This document shows positions 38,056 to 45,241 of a stretch of 64,000 nucleotides of DNA, piece after piece. Position numbers and translations under genes: made by a program. Each line of letters opens with the position of its first letter. Position 1 is the first letter of the stretch. Source of the stretch: Methylomonas methanica (GTDB lineage Bacteria; Pseudomonadota; Gammaproteobacteria; Methylococcales; Methylomonadaceae); contig LUUF01000019.1 of assembly GCA_001644045.1 (NCBI GenBank), positions 1 to 64,000 of the forward strand. The letters run 5' to 3'. Below the pieces are notes generated by a model. That model did no database searches, was not told where the DNA came from, and was given only the letters and a program-made list of their open reading frames with translations.

Positions 38056-38071
38056 AGCACGGATTGTGCCA
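38056..38071 (-). promoter_or_regulatory. Putative sigma-54 promoter of FNT-cynS-kinase operon
   Basis: The minus strand reads TGGCACAATCCGTGCT, which keeps GG-N10-GC and the TGGCAC element of the RpoN consensus (TGGCACG-N4-TTGCW). It points toward the FNT gene. Confidence 0.65.
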
Positions 38072-38135
38072 GCGTTTCGAATGCAGCACCGGCAAGCTCT
38101 GCGCCGCAGACCTAACGAACAAAGACCGTGATCAC

Positions 38136-38166
38136 GCACCAAAACGGACTGACAGCGCACCAAAAC
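38136..38166 (-). promoter_or_regulatory. Two NtrC-like enhancer half-sites
   Basis: GCACCAAAAC occurs twice (38136-38145 and 38157-38166), 21 bp apart, so on the same helix face. Each resembles half of the NtrC site GCACCAAAATGGTGC. They lie 65-95 bp upstream of the sigma-54 promoter, a normal enhancer position. Confidence 0.5.
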
Positions 38167-38343
38167 AGGCAAAGGCAAATCTGAAATAGGTCTGCAGGTA
38201 GGCGCCAAGTCAGTATCGGCAATCAGCTCCTGGCAACCGATCCCCAACTGCTATTTTCAGCAAAAACACCAAGTAGCGGCTATGCTTCGCCGACGATTAC
38301 CCAGTATCCGATTCTAACGTCATCGCCCTATGTAGCCGAGCCT

Positions 38344-39546
38344 ATGCCATCGTCGTCGCTTAATAAAAAACTGCTCCTTACTTACAGTCCCTGGAAAAAA
38401 TTGGCGGCCTTACTGGTCTTGACTATAGCCTTACTGCTCGCCTGGGTGGGATTTCTGAGCAACTTTTTCCTGTTGGAAGTCAGCCTGATTTTGTTCTGCG
38501 CGTATTTGTTTTGGTTAATGCTGGATATTGTCGGCATATCGTCGATTTGCATGTATCCAAACAAAATCGTCAAACGCAGTTGGCTAGGCGAAACCACCAT
38601 TCCAACCCATGCCTTGCTGGTAGCCGATAGCCAGGATCAGGACAGCGTAAAGTCATGGCGCTTTTTTCACGGCTCCAACAAAAACAGGCGCGAGTCTATT
38701 CGCGTGGCGGGCAATTTTTTGTCGCCGGAGCTGAGGCTTTGGCTGGATTCCTATCGCCGCAACATCTATAGATTAGGCGGCTTTTCCAGTAGTCCGTTGA
38801 GCAGCAACAGCGCCGTCTGCGTGGAGTTCGATAAAGCGGTGTCGTCCTTCCGTTTCATGGCCGTACTTACCGGCGTATATCTGTTGGTGTATGTGATCTA
38901 TGCAACCATGCTGTACTGGCAATATCCGGTGTTTGCCGGTTACGCGCCGCAGTTGCCGGCGTGGCCGGTGCGCATATTGTTTGTTGCCGTCGCCTTGGCG
39001 GTGTATCCGCTATTGCAAGCGCTGGCCAAGCCGCCCGTTGGTGTGCCGAACTATACCTTACTTGTAGCGCAAGCCCAGCAACGAGCCTTCCGTTCCGCAT
39101 TGATCGCCAATGGTGTAGCCTGGTTGGGATTGCCGCTGTTTCTGCTGTGCGGTAACAGACTGGATTTTTATCTGCTGTTGTCGATAGGCGCTATTTATCA
39201 CTACGACTTTTATCCCCGGCTATCCACCTGGGAAAGCATATTGCAAGCCGCACAGGAAACACCGCAGGTCCAAGCAGCGGTTCCCCGCCGTTCCATGCAG
39301 GTGTCCTTGGCTTTATTGGGCGGTTTATCGCTTGCCAGCTATGCCGGTAACCCGAACGATTTTCGGATACGCCAACAAGATTGCGTCGACGACAAGGGCA
39401 ACCCGGTCGAATGCCAAAGCAACGGTAGTCACGGCGGCGGTTCCGGCTCCAGTTATCGCGGCAATGGCAGCTCGGACAGCCATAGCTCGGTCAGACGCGG
39501 CGGCTTCGGCTTCTTCGGCGGCTCGCACAGTTCCTTCGGCGGCTAG
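38344..39546 (+). CDS. Polytopic membrane protein with RGGFG Gly/Ser-rich tail
   Basis: A 400-residue protein with paired N-terminal helices (about 18-65), a cytoplasmic part, four more helices (about 175-285) and a Ser/Gly/His-rich C-terminus ending RRGGFGFFGGSHSSFGG. That tail resembles the RGGFG end of DUF1190 proteins (YgiB/YjfM). The two next genes are a YgiC/YjfC-like enzyme and a DUF350 protein, the same partners as in E. coli yjfLMC. The membrane part is not recognised. It may be a membrane-embedded stand-in for the DUF1190 partner (inference). Confidence 0.68.
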   Translation: MPSSSLNKKLLLTYSPWKKLAALLVLTIALLLAWVGFLSNFFLLEVSLILFCAYLFWLMLDIVGISSICMYPNKIVKRSWLGETTIPTHALLVADSQDQDSVKSWRFFHGSNKNRRESIRVAGNFLSPELRLWLDSYRRNIYRLGGFSSSPLSSNSAVCVEFDKAVSSFRFMAVLTGVYLLVYVIYATMLYWQYPVFAGYAPQLPAWPVRILFVAVALAVYPLLQALAKPPVGVPNYTLLVAQAQQRAFRSALIANGVAWLGLPLFLLCGNRLDFYLLLSIGAIYHYDFYPRLSTWESILQAAQETPQVQAAVPRRSMQVSLALLGGLSLASYAGNPNDFRIRQQDCVDDKGNPVECQSNGSHGGGSGSSYRGNGSSDSHSSVRRGGFGFFGGSHSSFGG

Positions 39547-39548
39547 GC

Positions 39549-40679
39549 ATGCAACGTATAGCGCTAACTCCCCGCACCGACTGGCAACAGAGAGTGGAGG
39601 CCGTGGGTATGAATTATCACACCCTGGACGGTGACGCTTATTGGGATGAATCGGCTTGCTACCGATTCACGACCAATCAGATCGATGTTCTCGACGATGC
39701 CACCGCCGAATTACATGGACTGTGTCTGAAAGCCGTCCAGGCCATCATCGACCGCAATCTGTTCAAGCAACTGCTGATTCCGGATTGGGCCGTGCCCTAT
39801 ATCGTCGACTCGTGGGAACGCCGGGCACCCAGCGTTTACGGCCGTTTCGATCTGGCCTGGGACGGCAGCGGCCAGCCCAAACTGCTGGAATACAACGCCG
39901 ACACCCCCACAGCACTGCTGGAAGCCGGCGTGGTGCAATGGTTCTGGTTACGGGATTGCTTCCCCGACGCCGATCAATTCAATTCGATACACGAAAAACT
40001 GCTCGGCTTTTGGCAACATTACCGGCAACGCCAGCCCAGCCTGCATTTTGCCGGCGTCGATACCAGCGACGAAGATAGCGGTAACCTGGAATATCTGCGC
40101 GATACCGCCGTGCAAGCCGGCCTGCAAACCCAACGCCTGGCTATCGACCAAATCGGCTGGGACGCTGGCAAGCAACGCTTTGTCGATCTGCGCAATAATC
40201 CCATCCGCGCCTTGTTCAAGCTTTATCCTTGGGAATGGCTGTTGCACGAGGAGTTTGGCCCCTACCTGCCGCAAGCCCGACCCGCGATGCTGGAACCGCC
40301 CTGGAAACTGCTACTCAGCAACAAAGGCATATTGCCGATTTTGTGGGAGTTGTTTACCGACCACCCCAATCTGCTGCCGGCCAACTTCGCCGACCAACCG
40401 CTGTTGGGCAACTATGTGCGCAAACCGCTGTATTCCCGCGAAGGCGCCAACATCCAGATTCGCCGTGGTTCCAGCGTCGTCGAAACTGACGGCAGTTATG
40501 GCGGCGCAGCTTACATTTATCAACGGCATACACCGCTGCCCGATTTTGCCGGCAATTTTCCGGTGATCGGCTCCTGGATTATCGCCGGCCAACCCGCCGG
40601 CATCGGCATCCGCGAAGACAAAACCGAAATCACCGGCAACAATAGCCGCTTCATCCCGCATTATTTCGTCGAGAATTGA
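39549..40679 (+). CDS. Glutathionylspermidine synthase-like ATP-grasp protein (YgiC/YjfC)
   Basis: A 376-residue protein matching the C-terminal synthetase (ATP-grasp) domain of glutathionylspermidine synthase without the amidase domain, close to YgiC (386 residues). Conserved features include YGRFDLAWDGSGQPKLLEYN, LEPPWKLLLSNKGILPILWE, and the end region YSREGANIQIR and GSWIIAGQPAGIGIRED. It should join a carboxyl group to an amine using ATP, with unknown substrates; Gly-rich tails of DUF1190-like partners are one candidate (inference). It lies 2 nt after the RGGFG-tail gene. Confidence 0.85.
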   Translation: MQRIALTPRTDWQQRVEAVGMNYHTLDGDAYWDESACYRFTTNQIDVLDDATAELHGLCLKAVQAIIDRNLFKQLLIPDWAVPYIVDSWERRAPSVYGRFDLAWDGSGQPKLLEYNADTPTALLEAGVVQWFWLRDCFPDADQFNSIHEKLLGFWQHYRQRQPSLHFAGVDTSDEDSGNLEYLRDTAVQAGLQTQRLAIDQIGWDAGKQRFVDLRNNPIRALFKLYPWEWLLHEEFGPYLPQARPAMLEPPWKLLLSNKGILPILWELFTDHPNLLPANFADQPLLGNYVRKPLYSREGANIQIRRGSSVVETDGSYGGAAYIYQRHTPLPDFAGNFPVIGSWIIAGQPAGIGIREDKTEITGNNSRFIPHYFVEN

Positions 40680-40681
40680 CT

Positions 40682-41098
40682 ATGGAATCGCTAGACCTCT
40701 CTAACATCCTGGCCGGCGCCAACGGCTTTTTTCTGCACTTCATTGCGGCCGCCGCCCTGACCGGCCTGTTTGCTTTCTGTTATCTGTGGATTACGCCGTA
40801 CGCCGAATTCAAGCTGATCCGCGAGGGCAAAACCGCGCCGGCGGTGGCGTTTAGCGCCGCGTTGCTGGGCTTTGTGTTGGCGCTGTCCGGGGCCGTCGCC
40901 AACAGCGTGTCGTTCATCGATATGTTGATCTGGGCCGGCATTGCGCTATTTTTGCAGGTGCTGGTGTTCGTCGGCCTGAGACTAGCCTTTGCGGACCTGT
41001 GTAAGCGCATCGCCGACGACGAACTGGGGCCGGCCATCGTGCTGGCCGGTTTTGCGCTGGCGGCGGGCTTATTAAGCGCGGCCTGCATGACCTATTAA
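40682..41098 (+). CDS. DUF350 inner-membrane protein (YjfL-like)
   Basis: A 138-residue protein with four membrane helices (about 14-37, 50-72, 77-102 and 110-136), matching two DUF350 units. ATG 40682 lies just past the preceding stop; a TTG 6 nt earlier is in frame. E. coli YjfL sits beside yjfM and yjfC in the same way. Function unknown; context suggests a membrane partner of the ATP-grasp enzyme. Confidence 0.85.
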   Translation: MESLDLSNILAGANGFFLHFIAAAALTGLFAFCYLWITPYAEFKLIREGKTAPAVAFSAALLGFVLALSGAVANSVSFIDMLIWAGIALFLQVLVFVGLRLAFADLCKRIADDELGPAIVLAGFALAAGLLSAACMTY

Positions 41099-41102
41099 AG
41101 CC

Positions 41103-41792
41103 GTGACTGCCGCGAAACGCATCTTAATCGTCGAAGACGAACCGGCGATTGCGGACACCTTGATTTACGTGCTGAACAGCAGCGGTTACCAGACCGAGCA
41201 CGTCGGCTTGCTGCAAACCGCGTTATCCAGGCTGCAAACCGCATCGTTCTCTCTGGCTATCCTCGACGTCGGCCTGCCGGACGGTAACGGCTTTGACTTG
41301 TGCCGACAGTTACGCCGCTTCTCCGACATCCCGGTGATTTTTCTGACCGCGCACGGCGACGAAATCGACCGCATCGTCGGTTTGGAAATCGGCGCCGACG
41401 ACTATGTGACTAAGCCGTTTAGTCCACGTGAAGTGGCGGCCAGAGTTGGGGTAATCCTGCGCCGGCTGGGCACCGACGCCAATAAGCCAACATCAACGCC
41501 GAACACCCAATTTGATTTGGATAGCCAAGCCGGGCGCATCCGCTATTGCGAACAGTTGCTGGATTTGACCCGTTACGAATTTTTGTTGCTGAAATTATTA
41601 ATCGAACACCCGGAACGGATTTTCTCCCGCGAGCAACTGCTGGAAAGAATCTGGCAAGACCCCGGGGACGTATTCGACCGCACCGTCGATACCCACATCA
41701 AAACCTTGCGCGCCAAACTGCGCTTGGCCGCCGCCGATCAAGACCCGATACGCACGCATCGCGGCCTGGGTTATAGCTTGCAAAGCCGATGA
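41103..41792 (+). CDS. creB: CreB-type response regulator
   Basis: A 229-residue OmpR-class regulator. The receiver (1-120) has acidic pocket E11-D12, phosphoacceptor D55 (LAILDVGLPDG) and K (VTKPFSP). The winged-helix DNA-binding domain (about 130-228) has LTRYEFLLLKLLIEHPERIF and RTVDTHIKTLRAKL. The GTG start lies 4 nt after the DUF350 gene, and it overlaps creC by 4 nt. CreBC responds to carbon metabolism in enterics; here it follows the yjfLMC-like genes and may control them. Confidence 0.88.
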   Translation: MTAAKRILIVEDEPAIADTLIYVLNSSGYQTEHVGLLQTALSRLQTASFSLAILDVGLPDGNGFDLCRQLRRFSDIPVIFLTAHGDEIDRIVGLEIGADDYVTKPFSPREVAARVGVILRRLGTDANKPTSTPNTQFDLDSQAGRIRYCEQLLDLTRYEFLLLKLLIEHPERIFSREQLLERIWQDPGDVFDRTVDTHIKTLRAKLRLAAADQDPIRTHRGLGYSLQSR

Positions 41793-43219
41793 AGTTATCG
41801 GTAAGGCTATTTTTGGGTTATTTCCTGCTGGTGGCCGTGACCGGGCAACTGGTGCTATTGCTGGTGGTAAAGCAGATCGGACCCGGCGTACGCACCGCGC
41901 TGGAGGCCAGCCTGGTTGATACCGCCAACCTGCTGGCCGAACTGGCCGCGCCGGACTTGCTGCAAGGCAACATCGCCGACGGTCATTTCGCCCAGGCGGT
42001 CAAACGCTACAGCAAGCGGCCGGTGTCGGCGACCATCTTCGGTTTTCCGAAGCAAAGCCTGGATTACCGGGTTTACGTTACCGACTCGACCGGCATTGTC
42101 CGGTTCGACTCAGCGGGTACGGCAGTCGGCGAAAATTACTCGCGCTGGAACGATGTGTATCTGACCCTGCAAGGCCAATACGGCGCACGTTCCACGCAAG
42201 CCAATCCCGGCGACAAAACCAGCTCGACCATGCATGTAGCCGCGCCAGTACGCAACGGCGAACAGTTGATAGGCGTGGTCACCGTCGCCTACCCCACCGC
42301 CCTGCTGCAACCCATCGTCGACGCCAGCAAGAATGCCATAGAACGCGGCGCTTTCTGGCTGTTCGGCGGCGCTTTGCTATTCGGCGCGGTATTCAACTGG
42401 CGCTTGACCCGCGCCATCGATTTACTGGCCGGCTATGCCCGCAGCGTCGCGTCCGGCGGCAAAGCCAACCCGCCCAAATTGCGCAGTGTCGAACTGTCCA
42501 CACTGGCACACGCCCTGGAAACCATGCGCAGGGAATTGGAAGGCAAACAATACGTGGAGCGTTACGTACAAACCCTGACTCACGAAATGAAAAGCCCGCT
42601 GGCGGCCATCCGCGGCGCGGCGGAATTGCTGGAAGAACCGCTGCCGGATGCCGACCGACGCCGTTTCGCCGGCAACGCCCGCGAGCAGGCCGAGCGTCTG
42701 GATCAGTTGATCGAACGTTTATTGGGACTGGCGGAATTAGAGCAGCGCCAACAGTTATCCGATCCACAAATATTGGATTTGGGCGAATTGCTGAATAGCG
42801 TCCTGACCGAAAAGGCTCCGCAACTGTTGCAACTGCATTTGCAAACAGCTGTGTCGCTAGACGAACCGCTACCCATGCTGGCGGAAGAGTTTTTATTGCG
42901 GCAGGCTATCTCCAATCTTTTGGATAACGCCTTGGCCTTTGCACCCGCCGCTTCGGTGATCGAAATCGACGGCCGCCGCGATGGCAAACAAATCATCCTG
43001 CGCATCCGCGACCACGGCCCCGGCATCCCCGACTACGCGCTGGAACGGTTGTTCGAACGCTTCTACTCGCTACCGCGCCCCAACAATGGCCGTAAGAGCA
43101 CCGGCTTGGGTTTGGCCTTCGTCAGGGAAGTGGCTGTGTTGCATGGTGGCGAGATCAAGGTCGGCAATGCCGAGGGTGGTGGGGCGATGGCGGTGTTGAG
43201 CTTGCCGACAAGGGATTGA
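41789..43219 (+). CDS. creC: CreC-type sensor histidine kinase
   Basis: A 476-residue sensor with TM1 (7-28), a periplasmic domain like CreC (about 30-185, LDYRVYVTDSTGIVRFDSAG), TM2 (188-208), HisKA with H265 (LTHEMKSPLAAIRGAAEL) and HATPase (N box NLLDNALAFA, DHGPGIPD, STGLGLA). All catalytic boxes are intact. It overlaps creB (ATGA). No creD follows; the next gene is unrelated and differs in codon use. Confidence 0.9.
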   Translation: MKLSVRLFLGYFLLVAVTGQLVLLLVVKQIGPGVRTALEASLVDTANLLAELAAPDLLQGNIADGHFAQAVKRYSKRPVSATIFGFPKQSLDYRVYVTDSTGIVRFDSAGTAVGENYSRWNDVYLTLQGQYGARSTQANPGDKTSSTMHVAAPVRNGEQLIGVVTVAYPTALLQPIVDASKNAIERGAFWLFGGALLFGAVFNWRLTRAIDLLAGYARSVASGGKANPPKLRSVELSTLAHALETMRRELEGKQYVERYVQTLTHEMKSPLAAIRGAAELLEEPLPDADRRRFAGNAREQAERLDQLIERLLGLAELEQRQQLSDPQILDLGELLNSVLTEKAPQLLQLHLQTAVSLDEPLPMLAEEFLLRQAISNLLDNALAFAPAASVIEIDGRRDGKQIILRIRDHGPGIPDYALERLFERFYSLPRPNNGRKSTGLGLAFVREVAVLHGGEIKVGNAEGGGAMAVLSLPTRD

Positions 43220-43300
43220 AAAACTGTACAATCTTGATCGAATCCCTTCACATAGTTCAGCACATCCTGCGAGCCTAACTCCATTTATCTATAAATCAAT

Positions 43301-44203
43301 ATGTCGCGCATCCTTCAGTATTTGGAGAAAAAGTACCCGGGTAATAGCGAGAGGGCAATTTTTCGCGCTGAGCTCATGCGACTGTGTCAAGAATTCATCG
43401 AGTCCGGCTATGCTGACGGCAAGTTTGAACACGAGCTTACAAGTGGCCATACCTCTAAGTTCTGGTCCAGCCTCTCCGAAGCATTGATCTTTGAACAACT
43501 GAAGGGAAAGAATTTTTTATCACGGCGAAACATTGGCATTGGGCCAGACTTTCTAATCGAGTGCAACGGACGTAAATTGTGGATCGAGATTATATGTCCC
43601 ACCCATTCCGGCATACCAGATGATTGGCTAGAGATACAATTAAACAAAGCATCAAGTGCCCCCCATACCGAAATACTACTTCGCTGGACTAGTGCTTACA
43701 AAGAAAAAGTCGAAAAATTGCTTGGTAATCCATCTGGCAAACCAATGGGTTATCTTGCCAATGGTATTGTCTCAGAACAAGACCTATACGTGATCGCGAT
43801 TAATGGCTGTCAACTGCGCCACGGTCCCTTTTCTGCACTGCACGGTATGAGTCAACTTCCATATGCCGCCGAGGCAGTTTTCCCAATCGGTCCCTATCAA
43901 GTGCAATTAGACAAAGCGACAATGAATATCGTCGGCCAAGGCTATCAGGAGAGGCGGAACATTCCCAAACCAAACGGAAAAGCAGTGTCGGCAGAGGCAT
44001 TCCTCGACCCGACACACAAAATGATTAGTGCATTGTGGGCTGTGGACTTTGACGGTTGCCGAATCCTTGGCAATCATCAGCCGTCTGCCATCATTCACAA
44101 CCCCTGTGCACAAAATCCTCTTCCTTATGGCTTTTTGCCATCAGACGAAGAATTTCACGCGGTCGCCACATGCGAAGAATTTTATTCATTTTGCCGTATC
44201 TGA
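43301..44203 (+). CDS. Orphan protein with PD-(D/E)XK nuclease-like signature
   Basis: A 300-residue soluble protein that I do not recognise. The segment IGPDFLIECNGRKLWIEII (79-97) follows the order of a PD-(D/E)XK core: PD at 82-83 and E96, preceded by E60 in a helix. The expected Lys at position 98 is Ile, so activity is uncertain. The DNA is visibly more AT-rich in codon choice than its neighbours, the start lacks a Shine-Dalgarno, and a REP-like element follows. These suggest a transferred gene of defence or mobile origin. No methylase or partner is adjacent. Confidence 0.6.
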   Translation: MSRILQYLEKKYPGNSERAIFRAELMRLCQEFIESGYADGKFEHELTSGHTSKFWSSLSEALIFEQLKGKNFLSRRNIGIGPDFLIECNGRKLWIEIICPTHSGIPDDWLEIQLNKASSAPHTEILLRWTSAYKEKVEKLLGNPSGKPMGYLANGIVSEQDLYVIAINGCQLRHGPFSALHGMSQLPYAAEAVFPIGPYQVQLDKATMNIVGQGYQERRNIPKPNGKAVSAEAFLDPTHKMISALWAVDFDGCRILGNHQPSAIIHNPCAQNPLPYGFLPSDEEFHAVATCEEFYSFCRI

Positions 44204-44229
44204 GCCAATCCGTAACGGCTTACTAGTCG

Positions 44230-44310
44230 GTAGGTCAGGGTGAGAGAAGCGTTCCCTGACAAATTAGATTCGATTCGTCACGTAACCGCTCTCGCGCCAA
44301 CGTGACCTAC
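44230..44310. repeat. REP-like palindromic element
   Basis: 81 bp bounded by perfect 8-bp ends GTAGGTCA/TGACCTAC. Inside, GTCAGGG and CCCTGAC form one hairpin. It resembles a REP/BIME unit found between genes, located 27 bp after the orphan gene and about 100 bp before ycgR. Confidence 0.65.
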
Positions 44311-44412
44311 ATCGCCACATTAGAAAATTAAATACACCCGCTTTCAAGCCTGCAACAATCCGCTTTTTAACGTATATTTTCCAAACATTTGCAAAACCGA
44401 TGATCACTATCG

Positions 44413-45162
44413 ATGGAAGACAATTACGCGATTTTTAACCCAAAACAGATTATCAATTACCTAACGGAAATCCAGCAGCGCAATTGCATTTTGTCCGCCC
44501 GCTATGGGGCCGATAATCAAGCGTTTCTAACCGCGATTGTGCAAATCGACTCTGAGCATAATACCTTGGCGATAGACATTGCCCCCACCCAGGAATTGAC
44601 GGACCGTTTGTTATTGAGCGAGCGTGTGCATTTCTTTACGCAGGTGGATGGAATTGAAGCGGCTTTTCAAGGGGTGAACATTAAACTGGCGCAAGGCGAA
44701 CATGGCGCAGTGTTGACCATGCCTTTGCCGGACAAGCTGCATTGGCGGCAACGGCGCGATTACTATAGGGTGAAAGTGCCGCAATCGCATGTGGGTACCT
44801 ATTGCGAATTCGGTTTTAGCCTAATTGACGCGAATGGCGTGCAAACATCTATCGTTAAAACCTTCAAACTGATGGATATTGGCTTGTGCGGACTGGCTTT
44901 GTTCAATCCCGACCATGACTTGCAGCAGGATTTAGTAACCGTCGAACCCGTCAGTTGCACCTTATTTCTGCACGACCACGAACATCACCATGCCGACGTC
45001 GGGCTGCGCGCCAAATACAGCATCGACGTCAAAACCAGCACGATAAACACCGCGCATCGGATAGGTTTTCAATTTATCTCGATTTCGCCGGTTTTTGAAA
45101 GCAGCGTGCAGATCTACATGCAGTCCATAGAGAGGATGCTGAAAAGCATTGAGAGTCACTAA
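44413..45162 (+). CDS. ycgR: Flagellar brake protein YcgR (PilZ)
   Basis: A 249-residue protein with an N-terminal YcgR domain (about 8-110) and a C-terminal PilZ domain (about 112-240). The cyclic di-GMP motif RxxxR is present (RQRRDYYR), while the second motif reads DIGLCG instead of (D/N)xSxxG, with Gly for Ser. YcgR with bound c-di-GMP slows the flagellar motor. The changed second motif may lower affinity. The c-di-GMP kinase/GGDEF-EAL gene at 27-31 kb is a possible partner. Confidence 0.82.
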   Translation: MEDNYAIFNPKQIINYLTEIQQRNCILSARYGADNQAFLTAIVQIDSEHNTLAIDIAPTQELTDRLLLSERVHFFTQVDGIEAAFQGVNIKLAQGEHGAVLTMPLPDKLHWRQRRDYYRVKVPQSHVGTYCEFGFSLIDANGVQTSIVKTFKLMDIGLCGLALFNPDHDLQQDLVTVEPVSCTLFLHDHEHHHADVGLRAKYSIDVKTSTINTAHRIGFQFISISPVFESSVQIYMQSIERMLKSIESH

Positions 45163-45241
45163 TGCAGACACTTACACACCGCTTATTTTCTTTAGGCCTC
45201 GGCCTGTATGCCGGACAATCTATACACGCGTGAATTCATAA

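Larger units (their letters stand above)
37805..38343. other. Long regulatory region before the FNT-cynS operon
   Basis: About 540 bp without a supported gene. It holds the putative sigma-54 promoter (38056-38071) and two upstream repeats (38136-38166), leaving a leader of roughly 240 nt before the FNT start. The leader is long enough for RNA-based control, but I cannot define its structure by eye. The frames crossing it look like shadows. Confidence 0.5.

Noticed and set aside
37792-38247. 151-codon minus-strand frame upstream of the FNT gene
   Set aside because: It runs through the sigma-54 promoter and the FNT start, and its composition is not protein-like.
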